A stretch of DNA of 64,000 bases from Oscheius dolichura. Taxonomy: Eukaryota > Nematoda > Chromadorea > Rhabditida > Rhabditidae. This document shows, piece by piece, positions 1 through 10,604 of the stretch. The number at the start of each line of letters is the position of its first letter. Positions within the stretch are counted from its first letter, which is position 1. The notes under the pieces are model-generated. The model saw nothing but the letters and a program-made list of their open reading frames with translations. It did no database searches and was not told where the DNA came from. The translations under genes and the position numbers were made by a program. The stretch is taken from positions 3,706,001 through 3,770,000 of the forward strand of contig OW051494.1 in NCBI GenBank assembly GCA_932521035.1, in the 5' to 3' direction.

Positions 1-65
1 AACCATTTGTATTTTTATCATTAGAGAACTAACTTATTTTTATAATTTTTTAGGTCGGTTTGAAA

Positions 66-842
66 ATGAAGCTCTACAGCGTAATGGTATTTTACAAAAA
101 CAACAATGAGGTAAAACCCTTCAAGTCAGCCTTCGACCTTTCATCGTTTAGTTTTTTCCAGAGAGGATCTGTTCAGGTATTTCAGACTTTTCTATGTAAT
201 ATGTTTTTCTCAGGAATTTATGCAGTTTACTGGTAAATTGCTTGTAGAGCGGTCTGGAACAGGATCCCGTAGTACTGTCCAAGAAAATGAGTACTATTGT
301 CATTGCTATGTGCGAGCTGATGGCTTAGCGGGTGTTTGTGTCACAGATGGAGAATATCAAGTTAGTTTTACTAAGAGGGCTTGCTGTTGACTACATTCCT
401 AGCTTGATTTAATTGTGAGTTATAGACGCGAGTTGCCATGTCATTTTTGACGCGTGTCCTCGATGATTTCTCTTCAAAGGTACACTCTGTCCAATGGGTA
501 CCCATGAAAATTATAACGCCAATGTTATTACTTAGGCTCAAATTCAAAAGGACGCCGACTGTACCTACACTGGACTACAACCGATGCTAGCAAGATGGCA
601 GAATCCGAGAGAAGCGGATCCCATGACTCGTGTCCAGGTATTCCTTCAAAGTTGTTTGTAAAATCTTATGCTAGGAAGAAGTTGAAGAGACGAAGATAGT
701 TATGCACAACACCATTCAGTCTGTTCTGGATCGTGGAGAAAAGTTGGACGATTTGGTGAAAAAAAGTGAAACGCTTTCCGATCAATCGAAAATGTTTTAC
801 ACGCAAGCGCGAAAAATGAACAAGTGCTGCCAATATGTTTAA
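66..842 (+). CDS. ykt-6: Synaptobrevin homolog YKT6 (R-SNARE)
   Basis: YKT6 is an R-SNARE that cycles between cytosol and membranes and acts in ER-Golgi, endosomal and autophagosome fusion. Five exons (66-176, 214-360, 426-479, 536-637, 675-842) join into 193 codons, close to the usual ~198. The N-terminal longin domain is clear ([16 protein letters not shown], then [17 protein letters not shown] and [10 protein letters not shown]), followed by the linker [14 protein letters not shown] and an R-SNARE helix with its central arginine in [13 protein letters not shown]. The C-terminus CCQYV keeps the two lipidated cysteines: the second is in a CaaX box (CQYV, prenylation) and the first is the usual palmitoylation site. 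Introns are 37, 65, 56 and 37 bp. The start lies 12 nt after an AG acceptor with no visible donor, compatible with trans-splicing. Family assignment is certain; exon borders are read by eye. Confidence 0.96.
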
Positions 843-1717
843 AAGAACGGAATTACAAATAAGTATGTTCATTTCTTCCCAGAATATAAAACACATTCCC
901 TAATGTCGTTGTTTTCTTTCGCATTCGTATGATGTCTTCGGTCATTTTGACATATATGTATACTTGGTTGCTAACGTCAGAATGTCTGTTTTCATGTTTG
1001 TATGCTTGTCAAATAAATAAATGTTTAATATCTGTAGTTTTTGTCTATATAAGAACAGCAAGATAAACTGCCCAGTGCTAGACTTTTGAAATAATTCATT
1101 ATGTAAAGGATCAGCCTGCGTTTTCTTTTGTTTCTTTTTCAATTTTTCATGTTTTTATTGAGTATAAAATGTTTATTAGTTCGGTTATGGTTGTTAGAAA
1201 GAAGAAAAATTGGGTATCACACGGTAAGATAACAAAATTAACGAAAAAATTCATTTTCAGCTGGGAAATTCGGATTCTTCTTGGTTTTTCCTTATTTCTT
1301 CTTGCTCTGATACGTTCGAATGCCATAGGTCCCTTCTTTAGTAATGCTCTACATGAGGAGCAGCAGTACGTCCGTTAGGAAGGTGTATCAGGCGGCGAAG
1401 TATCAAGATGTGAACTAATCGTTAGCAAATCGATCCTCCGAGAGTCCTTTGAGTATCATATAGCAGAAGCATAGGTAAAAATATAAGAAAACAGCCAAAA
1501 AACCGTGTTACAAGCAAAAAGTAAAACAAAAAACCTAGCGCGGGCGTGAATTATTTAAAGGACTAGGAAAAGGTCCCGTAGCCGGAAAACCAGAGATTGG
1601 AAACGGACTATAGTTATTTATTTTATATGTGGTTGCTCTTCTACGCGCTTATTTTCCCAATAATACGTTTTTCTATATTTATTCTGATAGCTTTTCTAGT
1701 TATTTAGGAAACTGTAG
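843..1717. other. Intergenic stretch, nothing recognised
   Basis: AT-rich spacer between YKT6 and the chromodomain gene. AATAAATAAATG near 1012 and other AATAAA-like runs could serve as polyadenylation signals for YKT6. Short open frames here show no family resemblance and no splice-supported continuation. Confidence 0.5.
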
Positions 1718-4374
1718 ATGTCAGTGAGTTCTTTGAGCTCCCTCGACGGTGAAGACCGTCGAAGACAGCGAACTATTAATATCAGTAGCGAAGATAGTGA
1801 CCAGTAAGTGACCTAAAAGGAAACTAGCTTAGAATTTCAATTTCTTTAGTTGCGTTTTAAAGCTAAACGTTTGCAGAGAACATTCTGAAGCCCCGATCAG
1901 TTCCGATCCTGAATATTCTAATGATTTATGGGAAGTGGAAAAGATTCGCGGGCATTGGGTTAGTCTCTTATTGTTGTTTATTTCAACCAACTATATAGCC
2001 ACCAAAAGCTAAAAGTGGTGATCGTTGCTTTTATTATGTACAATGGAAACTAAAGAAAGGGCAAATAGAAGATTGGTCTGATGAAGAAAATTGGATACCC
2101 AACACGGGAATGGCATGTCTAACGGTTTTTAAGATTATTTATCTGCAGAAATGTCCTCAGATGCTGAAGTCATATTGGACGGAAGTGGACAGAGATATAC
2201 AAAAAGGAAGAAAACCTTTAAAGATTTATCCACCTGATAAAGTTGTCCATATGGAGTCTGATCAAGGTTAGCATTTGAAGACTTGTTCAATTATTTTTTT
2301 TGCAGAAATTGCAAAAAAGATTGCTGTTAAACAATCCCGGAAATATCACAAAAAATCAGCTACCAGAGAGGAGGGTTCAAAATATGTCAGCAGTGACGAT
2401 GAAGAAGAAGAGTTAGTCGAAAGACGATCAAAGAAAAGAGCATCTAAGTCAGTTAGATTTCATATAAAACGAAAGGAACCTACTTGGCAGGCATGTGAAT
2501 CTCTATGTTTTATTTTAAAAGATTTTCAGGAGAAAATTAACTTACCCGACGACGAATACTTCATTGATAAAGATGATGATATTCCTGTAGTGTTGTCAGA
2601 CGAAGAGAGACCGAATGCAATTCGTGAAGCGGCTAAGCGCGACGCCGAAGCCAAGCAGGTGTGGTGTCTTCTATCTGTACATTAATATTACAGAAAAATG
2701 AAAGGAAACGAAGAAGTGAGAGCGAACCTAAAAGAGAAGAAAAAGAAAAACGCTACGAAGTCATTAGAAAATTAGACGCAGAACGTAGAAGACGTAAAGC
2801 ATCTATGGCAACTGCAAATAATAACAAGGTATCTTTCTAACTGGTTTTTAGAATGCAGTGATTTATAGAACAGACGTAAAGAAAAAAACCTTCAAATAGG
2901 CGAGCCCAAACGTCGAACGGTTGACAATGTATGCTCATATTCTTCGTGATTTTAGTATTTTGTTTTGCAGCACTATGAGACGGTAGCGTCACCTTCTGTT
3001 ATCAATAAACTTCGTAAGGAACTCGACAATAGACAGAATAATGCTGGCCATTGGAAAGCCAAAGAGTCATTAATTGAGGTAGGTAAATTGAAATATGAAT
3101 AACTAATATATCAGGAACGTCCTACGACTTCTAGAAAGTCTATTACTCGTCACATTAGTGAACCACACGACGTTGCCGGGTCTTCACATACACACATTTC
3201 TTCCGTTGCAAACGTTTGCTTCTTTTTCATCACCTATTTAATTTTTTTTTCAGGCGTTAGACACCGATTTTGATATATGCCACAGCAAATCGCATTTTGA
3301 TAGAAATACTAGTGAAACAGAATTACATTCTGATGTAGGTTGTTTAATTGCGATTTACAATGGTTTTAGCAAGAAGAATGCCTGCCTCCTAAAAGAAAAA
3401 AGCCTGTATATGTTTCATCTGATAGCGGGGACGCTAGCGAGCATGAACTGCGAAAAAACATAAAGGAAGAGAAGTTTGACGATTCATTTGTTACTTGCTC
3501 TTCTCAGAATTTGGTAATATTTTTGACAAAAATTAAGACTAAGGCAATTTAGCGAAATATATTTAGCGACGGGCGCTCTTTTTCAAAAACCGCACACATT
3601 GATACAACTAAGAAATCCCATTTGTCTCGAGATATGTTCAAGAAGACTACATGCTCATCAGATTCTTCAGTTTGTTCGTCGTATAACTATTGAAACTGCT
3701 TTTTAGATTGATTCTCTCTTTGACAATGTTCCATGCGTAGAGAAAAAAGATAGTGATTTAGAAATAGAGCCGTTAATAAAAGATCTGAAAACGGATGACC
3801 TTGTAATCGCTGATCAAGATGAAGAGTCATTTTCTACGGTTTTTAAAAGTAAACTAAAGTTTTATTATGTTATTTAAGAAGAATAACGAGAACACTGATT
3901 CTCAACCGTGTGCGTTATCACATGGCTCGGATAACCACATTTTTATGAACATGATTGAACAATTTATAGCTGATTGTTGGACACAAAAATATGCGCTACA
4001 AAGAAAACTAAAGGTTTTTCAAATTTATTTACTGTAACAAGAAACTTAGCCTGTTTATGTATTTCTTTTTGCTTCATATAATGAGACGGATTATGCGATG
4101 ACTGTGTTTGAAAATGAAACAGAGGTTGAACCTATGTATATATGTGAATGCGTTCCGGCTGTTGATGTGTGGAATACTAACAAACAGGTTCCATTTTCTA
4201 TATATATAGCCCACATTAACTATTCTTATATATAATAATAGTAATATCTTAACTGTAATTTAGCTAATTATCGATGCTGAAAGGCGTCTTCGACAAAGTG
4301 AATGGGAACTCCCAAGACAGCTTAACTTGCCGAGTAAAAGGCCGGTACGAGGAGTCACGCCCAGGAACCGATGA
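1718..4374 (+). CDS. Chromodomain protein, highly charged
   Basis: Multi-exon nuclear protein. After an acidic, Ser-rich N-terminus (MSVSSLSSLDGEDRRRQRT) there is a chromodomain: WEVEKIRGHW, then CFYYVQWKLKKGQIEDWSDE, ENWIPNTG and KCPQMLKSYWTEV. This matches the pattern (Y/W)EVEKI...Y.V.WK......W.P..N...CP.L...F, whose aromatic residues bind methyl-lysine. Downstream exons are rich in Lys, Arg, Asp and Glu (for example SSDDEEEELVERRSKKRA and NERKRRSESEPKREEK), typical of disordered chromatin-bound proteins. The C-terminal exons (CECVPAVDVW and a final RGVTPRNR) match no family I recognise. The start codon follows TTTAG by 10 nt. The exact orthologue (HP1-like, CBX-like or other) cannot be set because no convincing chromo-shadow domain is seen. 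Internal splicing is approximate; a short segment around 2120-2150 may be exon or a 24-nt intron. Confidence 0.75.
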
Positions 4375-4601
4375 TTATAGTTTACAATAGAATAGAAATA
4401 GTGTTTTTTAAAACCTAATAGCAATATGTATGTGTATTCCTTTATTTAATTATTGTCATGAGCATGTATTTCATAATGATGCCTATGATCTTATGTTTTA
4501 ATCTATTTCCTGGTTGCTTACTGCAGAAAGTATCTGCGATTAGAACTGATAACATTGCCGATAAAAATTTCATCGCATAAATTTGCTGATCTCCATAACG
4601 T

Positions 4602-6406
4602 TTAGAGTGCCAAACGGAGGAGGGCCATAAAAGCAGCGGAGAAAAGAGCAGCCACAGGTACAGTTACCAGCCAAGACAAGAGAACATTGATGAGCATCCT
4701 TTTGGAAATGCCTTTACCCGGCCTCAGGCGGCCAACCATCACAACTGAACCAACCTGAAATAGTCTAATTTCAAGAGGAACGGGCCAAACAAACCAGACA
4801 ATGGGTAGTACTGATGGGCAGTCCCAATTTGCTTGCAACAAGCCCAGTCAGCGCTGCTCCAAATTCGCTGGTAAATCCACTGGCACTGTTGATTTGAGCC
4901 ATTTTGGAGCCGATCGTCCGGATGACCTTGTGGCCCAGAGCCCAAAGTCCGATGCAGATGGCCACAACTCCGAAAAGCAGTACGTAGAGCGGCGTCTCCT
5001 CCCTCTGAGACGTGTCCTGTGCATAGTAGGTGGACACGAGGGCGGCCAGCGGGGCGATCGAGTTGCTCACGTCGTTGGCACCGTGAGAGAAGCCGGCAAA
5101 ACAGGCGGTGAATATCTGGAGGGTGTCGAAAAGCTTGAGGGTCCGGGGGGAGTCGACTCGGGTCCGGGAGGGCATCAGCCACGCCCAGAAGCCTTTGATC
5201 CCGCGGCCACAGGGACCCAGCTGCCGGACACTGACCTCGGCGGCCGTGTGGAGCGAGGAAGACGAAGAACTCTCGGAGCTGGACGACGTGATCGAGGAGG
5301 GCACTGGCTCCTCCTCGGACATCTTATAGAGAGACTTGCGCAGACGGGGAACCATCAGGAATTTGACGCCGAGAAAGGAGACGGCCCCCACGCCGACACT
5401 GATCAGAGTAGCCGCCCAGGCGGGCAAGGACTCCAAGCTGAGAACTGAAATGGAGGATAGATTACTCTGGGGAGAACAGACTTCGAGACCCTTGGAAGGT
5501 GACCACGAAGGAGTTGAAGGCCAGACAGGCACAGTAGAAGAAGGGCAGACAGAAGAGACCCCAACGGATGGGGTCGACCCGGCGGAGGATGGCGTGGTCG
5601 ACGACGAGGTAGAGGGTGACGGAGATGGTGCCGGAGAGGAGGGGCGAGATGAACCACGAAGTGGCTGAACGGGGAGGATGAGAAGAGGAGGTGGGACGAC
5701 ACGTACCGACGTTGACTACGGTCTTCCACTGGACTCCACGGGTTCCCTTGCAGACGAGGGTGAAGCCGAGGGTGGCGCCGACAATGGAGTGGGTCGTGGA
5801 GATGGGCAGGTTAGCCAGGGTGGCGATCAGCAGCCAGCTGGACGAGCCGGCCAGAATGGCCACCTGGCCCAGGAGGAATTCACCCTCGGAACCGTTGTAC
5901 ACCTTCACGTCGACCACCTGCTTCCGCATCGTGTCGATCACATTGTAGCCGACCAGGACAGCGCCCAGACTCTCGAAGATGGTCGCCAGGATATAGGCCT
6001 GGATCAGGGTCAGCACTCCGCTTCCCACCGAAGTTCTGAAACCTTCGTTTACACTTTTATTTTCTCTCATTCTCACCCGTAGGAGTTAGAGCAGTCATTC
6101 GCTCCCATGGCAAAGCCGAGTACGAAGGCCAACGCCACGCCCAGAAATATCGTCCACCAGAAGTGATCCTAAACTGATTCAATATTTTTAAATTCACGGG
6201 CTGAAGGCCGTGTTTTGTGAGTTATGATGGTACAGCGGTAGAGCGCTCCGTTTTCAATATAAAAGTTGTTGGTTCGATACCCGCCCACTACCCCAATTTT
6301 TGCCAAAATCGAAAATTTTTTGAAAAATAAAACAAACCTGGAATGATTCCAGATGTATTTTGGACAGGGCCGTCGTGGCCAGAGTAATCATGGATAGCGT
6401 AGACAT
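4602..6406 (-). CDS. Sodium-dependent phosphate transporter, PiT/SLC20 family
   Basis: Plasma-membrane Na+/Pi symporter. The first exon (6338-6406) encodes MSTLSMITLATTALSKIHLE. The second carries the PiT signature FAMGANDCSNSYG, continuing as TSVGSGVLTLIQAYILATIF and LPISTTHSIVGATLGF. After a central hydrophilic loop, the second inverted repeat gives GFSHGANDVSNSIAPLAALV, GFTSEFGAALTGL and LPISTTHC. The last exon reads GSVVMVGRLRPGKGISKRML then LLSWLVTVPVAALFSAAFMA, the usual PiT C-terminus, and stops at 4602. Both GAND motifs and both ISTTH motifs are intact, so it should be functional. Coding sequence is GC-rich. Intron 1 (6169-6337) is 169 bp, far longer than neighbours, because it holds a tRNA-like sequence. 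Large antisense open frames at 4801-5668 are shadows of these exons. Confidence 0.95.
6221..6292 (+). ncRNA. tRNA-derived sequence (degenerate tRNA or SINE head)
   Basis: A 72-nt stretch has tRNA layout: A-box-like TGGTACAGCGG, B box GGTTCGATACC and a T-arm-like GTTGG/CCCGC pairing with loop TTCGATA. The acceptor stem pairs at only about 4 of 7 positions and the anticodon stem does not close, so it is probably a pseudogene or the RNA polymerase III head of a SINE rather than a functional tRNA. It lies antisense within intron 1 of the phosphate transporter. Confidence 0.5.
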
Positions 6407-6628
6407 TCCCACAAGAAAGCAGCGATATGAAATGAGCCGGTCGGCCCGAGGAAAACGGATAAGTTAGACGGGTCAAATTCCCCTAGGAAGATTAAAAATC
6501 ACCGTGTAGAGTTAATCGTCTTGAAATGGTCATCTCAACTCAGCCGCGCAGCATGCCTTTTCCCTTCCCAGAAAAGGTACATTTCTTTTCTCTCTTCACT
6601 GACGGCTAACTATCAATTGCTACTCGCA

Positions 6629-6683
6629 CCCGTATAATCTCGGCCTTACTTTATAGCCTTTTTTGCTGCCGAGATTATACGGG
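6629..6683. repeat. Perfect 16-bp inverted repeat with 23-nt loop
   Basis: CCCGTATAATCTCGGC (6629-6644) is perfectly complementary to GCCGAGATTATACGGG (6668-6683); outer arms TACTCGCA (6621-6628) and TGTGAGTA (6694-6701) nearly pair as well. It lies in the region shared by the divergent phosphate transporter and GGCT-like genes, so it could be a bidirectional regulatory site, an RNA hairpin in a 5' UTR, or the remnant of a small transposon. Confidence 0.7.
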
Positions 6684-6725
6684 TACGGGCGCCTGTGAGT
6701 AGAGTTCCGTTTCAGGAAACTCGCC

Positions 6726-7201
6726 ATGGCCGACGTGCTGTATTTCTCCTACGCCGAAGATATGCTTCTGCAGCACATGCAAAGCCACAAATTCCCGTCG
6801 CAGCTGAAAGGAAAAGGCATGCTGCGCGGCTGGAAACTGACTTTCGTCGGGAACAGCGACAAGTGGAAGGGCGCCGCTTCGAGCATCACAGAGAACAACG
6901 TCGACTGTGTCTGGGGCGCCATCTGGAAAATTTCGGCCGCCGACTTGGCCAAGCTGGACCTGGACAACAAGAGCTACAAGCAGGTCAAGGTGCGTGTCCT
7001 CGAGTCTGATGCCGTCGTCCTGGACTGCGTTGCCTACACGTGGGCCGACGCCTCGGCCATCTGAGGAATGTCATCGACGGCGGGGCCATCGAGCGCAAGC
7101 TGCCCATCGACTACATGAAGAAGCTGGAGAAGATCGAGGACAACGGCTACTGCGGCAAGGTGGATGCCGACCTGGACATCATCCGCCCCTACAACTTCTA
7201 G
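6726..7201 (+). pseudogene. Gamma-glutamylcyclotransferase-like, frameshifted and missing active-site residues
   Basis: The reading frame resembles GGCT, the cytosolic enzyme that releases 5-oxoproline from gamma-glutamyl amino acids. Matches include LRGWKLTFVGNSDKWKGAAS, VWGAIWKISAADLAKLD, and in another frame ERKLPIDYMKKLEKIEDNGY then CGKVDADL. Three oddities are visible. The gamma-glutamyl-binding YGSN motif near the N-terminus is replaced by YFSYAEDM. The catalytic Glu normally in LDxQEG is absent (LDLDNKSYKQV). The frame stops at TGA 7062-7064, while the homologous C-terminal 44 codons continue one base out of frame to TAG at 7201. No GT-AG intron explains the shift. It may be a pseudogene, a sequencing error, or a divergent protein ending after 112 residues. 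Confidence 0.7.
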
Positions 7202-7348
7202 AGTGTCTCCCCCGAATAAACCCTACACGTCCTCTCCGTGTTCCAATTGTTTTCCTCTCCTCCTTATCTCTCTTTGTTGCTCCCAATAATCTTGTTTTCC
7301 GTCTTCCTTTTCCTTATAAACCAGCTGTTTTCTTCTCGTTATCATCCG

Positions 7349-7603
7349 ATGATGCTCCTGGTCCTCGTCTTCTCCTCTCTCTTCCTCCTGGCCTCTGCCG
7401 TTCCTCCCTACCGTCTAGCAGGAGAATTCCATTTCTCTCCTTGTGAGTTCTCCCCACATCTACAGTCTCCATTTCTAGTGGAAGGCCTTCGTGACCTGGC
7501 AGAGGAGACAGCCGTCGACAGAGCCTCTCTTCCCATCTGGGAGGGCGGCTTCAATGTCAAGCCCTGGCTCCGCGATCATCCGGAACTGCTCGGTGGCAGA
7601 TAG
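7349..7603 (+). CDS. Small secreted peptide precursor, EGG..VKPWL family member 1
   Basis: An 84-residue frame with a clear signal peptide: MMLLVLVFSSLFLLASA, with likely cleavage before VPPY. The mature part has one cysteine and ends in EGGFNVKPWLRDHPELLGGR. That end matches the C-terminus of a second small secreted protein at 19337-19590 (EGGTQVKPWLESQPKLGGQQ), so both are probably real and paralogous. A terminal Gly-Gly-Arg could in principle be trimmed and amidated as in neuropeptides, but no dibasic cleavage sites are seen. Function is unknown; an extracellular signalling or structural peptide is a guess. A GTGAGT...ACAG stretch inside (23 nt) is too short and would shift the frame, so the frame was left unspliced. 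It lies on the same strand between the GGCT-like and ZP genes. Confidence 0.65.
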   Translation: MMLLVLVFSSLFLLASAVPPYRLAGEFHFSPCEFSPHLQSPFLVEGLRDLAEETAVDRASLPIWEGGFNVKPWLRDHPELLGGR

Positions 7604-7885
7604 CCTCGTCCTCCTCCTCCTCCCACGTCTTACAGTATGCACGGGTCTTTTCCTATCGAATAAATATAGTCAAAAGAGAGCCAACCGGCCCTAGTAATTG
7701 TCCTTGTCCGCCGCCAATCAGTGCCTGGGATAACCTTGCCTCGTTGAGCCATCCAAACATGGCAGATTATTCTCTGTGGTGGGGCGGAAGAATACCGGCA
7801 GCCGGTGTTTGCGCGCCCTCTAATTGGGGCCGGGTGTCTCAATAACTCCTCGTCCACAAGGTCGGCTCCCCCCGTCGGCCCCGGT

Positions 7886-10480
7886 ATGTGGCCCCCTCTG
7901 CTGCTTTTCATCTTCCAAGCTGTCCTCGGCCGGAATTCCTCCGATCCGCCTGAGATCGTCTCCGTCTCGGCCATGTGCAGCAGTGACGGCATCACCGCGT
8001 CCGTCGACTTCGACGGCCCCTTCAGCGGCAAGATCTATTCCCTGGACTATGCCAATGTCCACGACTGTCTCTACTACAACGCCATGGACATGGACACCGT
8101 ACTCTTTTCTATTCCTGCCCATCGCTGTGGGACCCGATTGTCGAGGACCACGAGAAATGTAAGTAACCTCCCTCCTGCTCCTCCTTATCGCTCTATGCAA
8201 CATGTTTTCCATTTCTAAACAGCGAAGGCGATAAGAGGGGATCCTCTGTTGACCCGGGAGGATGGCCAAGAAGGCGGCCACCTCATAAAGAATCAACTGT
8301 GTGACTAATGGGGCTCCCGATGGGCTAACTGTTCTCGAAACCCCGAATCAGGCCCTCTTCCGCCGTCTCGCCGATTACCGCCGAGTGTCAGCTAATTGCC
8401 CGTTGTGTGTCATGTCGAGGTCGCACTTGCCTCTGGCATCAAAGGGGCACGTCAAAGAGGCCAAGAAGGCAAAAAGTAAAAGTTTTAGGTGGTCGATCAG
8501 ATGGTTAATCGGGTCTACGTCCAGATGGACAGGGACTTCCAGTCGGCCCACGACAAGCAGTTCAGCTTCGTGTGTCAGTTGGCAGACGGCAGGAAATTCG
8601 GCGACATCAGGTCAGCTCTCCCCCCATTTTTATAAGTTATCCACCTCCAGCTCGTCCGAGATAAGGAGATCACCCCAGAAGAATCCCGGCTATGTGACTC
8701 CTCCTCCGTTGTCTGCCTCGGTCACGCCGGTTCGTCCCTTTCTCTAGAAAATAAGAGAATCTCCAGATAAAAGCCATGTCGACAGATGCCCGACAGTTTG
8801 GCAACTGGCCGATCTCTGGTGCCAAGCCGTACAATCCCTCGATGAAGCCGGCGGCCGTCTTCCCCCGGTACCCGGTCAGTCCTCCCATCTCTCCCGTTTC
8901 GGACCCCGCTTCCTATGTCAAACGTAAGCTGTTTCTTTCTCTTAAACTTAACTCTTCTCAGCCGCTCTTCCCATGCCTACACCTCAACGGGCACCTCCCA
9001 TGCCCCAGTACCTTCTGCCCGCCCAGCCTCCTCTTCTCCTGCCGGTCCAGAAAAGTAATCCCCCTTTTAAACCCTCCAATCGAATGGTCTATAGATCCAG
9101 TAGTTCCTATTAGAAATCCGCAAGTGTCTCACAACCCTGTGAAGCCGGTGGCCACCTCGTACCAGCTGCCGCCACCCCAGCCGGCTCCCTTGGATGGATA
9201 TGCTCGTCCTCCGGCCTATCCCACACCACAACGATCCCCGGCCATCGTCCCGAGTACAGTGAATAAACAACAGGGAATTGGAATGGGGTTGCAAGCTGGA
9301 GAAGACTTCACAAAGGTACGGTCTATGGATTCCAGAGATGACAAGGATTCAGGTCCCTGCTCAGACGTGGAACATAGGATCGACGGTCACTTACGGGCCT
9401 CGAAATAACCAGGAGCCGCCGCTTGCAAGGTAGATTTGTATCTTCTGTTCCATTCTTATCCCTCCCAGGAATGATATCATCGTGTCCACGGCGGGTTCTG
9501 TAGCCAGAAATCCTCTCAGGGAGCAGGAGACGACGCCGGCTAAGGTCTTCAAAGAGGAGCCGAAGCGAGTCGGAGTATCATTCACCTCGGACGACAACTC
9601 GGTGGCCGAGCCCACTGTCAGGTATCCTCCCCTCCCAATGGCCAATAATTACAAAACAGTGTGTCCACCGAACCACTGACTACTCGACAAGAAGTCCGGC
9701 CGACAGACGTCTTCCTGGAGATCCAAAGGGGCCCGGGGCCGTTCTCCCCGCCGGTGGCCGGCCCCGTCCGAATCGGAGAGAACATTTCACTTGTTGTGAG
9801 GTCGGCCACAAAAATGGAAGGTTGGTTGCCTGGCCGTCTGGCCTACTCATGATGACATAGGCCCCGATGACTACGACATGTTTGTGCACTCCTGTTTTGC
9901 AACCGATGGTCCCGGAACGACAAAGGTACAACTGACTGACGAGAGAAGGTCCGGCTCCTGTTTACGGAGGAGGGCAGCGTGTTATTTCAGCTGTGTTTTG
10001 AGGAGGGAATTCGTCGACGAGATGCACCGGACGAAGGGCGACCACCAGCAGTACTACTTCTTTCGGATCGCCGCCTTTAAATTCCCAGGTCCGGACGATG
10101 TCTACTTCTCCTGCTCCATTGAGCTGACCCCCAATCGGACAGTCCCGGTCAGTTGTCCCCTCCCCTCTCTCGAACCTCTCTTCTTCAGGAAATATGTCCG
10201 CCTCGGGGTGTTCGATGGAAAAGGGAGGTCGGTCCGGAGGAGCAGCTTCGCCTCTTCGATATAGTCAAGGTGGAGCTGGCCGAACAGTGGGAACAGCAGA
10301 GACGACTCATCGGTATGCCTCTCCCTAATAGAGTCAAACTGTCCCTCTTCAGAGACGTGTGTCTCTCCGGTAGTGTTGACGGCGCTGTCCTCCTCGGTGG
10401 TCGTCCTCCTCCTCGCCCTGCTGGCCGTCTCCTACGTGGCCATGTCCCAGTATTTCCGCCTACATTCCCCCTCCAAATAG
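7886..10480 (+). CDS. Zona pellucida (ZP) domain type-I membrane protein, cuticlin-like
   Basis: Extracellular matrix/cuticle protein of the ZP superfamily. A signal peptide (MWPPLLLFIFQAVLG) is followed by the ZP-N module: VSVSAMCSSDGITASVDF, GPFSGKIYSLDYANVHDC, FSIPAHRCGT, then VYVQMDRDFQSAHDKQFSFV. A Pro-rich linker exon follows. The ZP-C module reads VFLEIQRGPGPFSPPVAGPV, RIGENISLVVRSA, DYDMFVHSCFATDG and YFFRIAAFKFPGPDDVYFSC. After ZP-C come a basic furin-type site (RWKR before EVG), a C-terminal TM helix (VVLTALSSSVVVLLLALLAV) and a short tail ending HSPSK. The furin site before the TM segment is the usual arrangement for release and polymerisation of ZP proteins. Many exons; the Pro-rich central exons are the least certain part. 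Confidence 0.9.
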
Positions 10481-10604
10481 TGATCTCCCGTGTCCCGGTT
10501 GTCTTTCTCAGATAGAATATTTATTTCCTGATGAATACCTCGTGAATGGTATCACACACCGTTGAGGTCCACACGACTACTCGTACCCGGGGGAGGCTGT
10601 CCCC

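Noticed and set aside
4801-5668. Long + strand open frames (215 and 110 codons)
   Set aside because: They lie exactly antisense to the GC-rich exons of the SLC20 transporter, read as low-complexity Arg/Gly/Glu peptides and match nothing.
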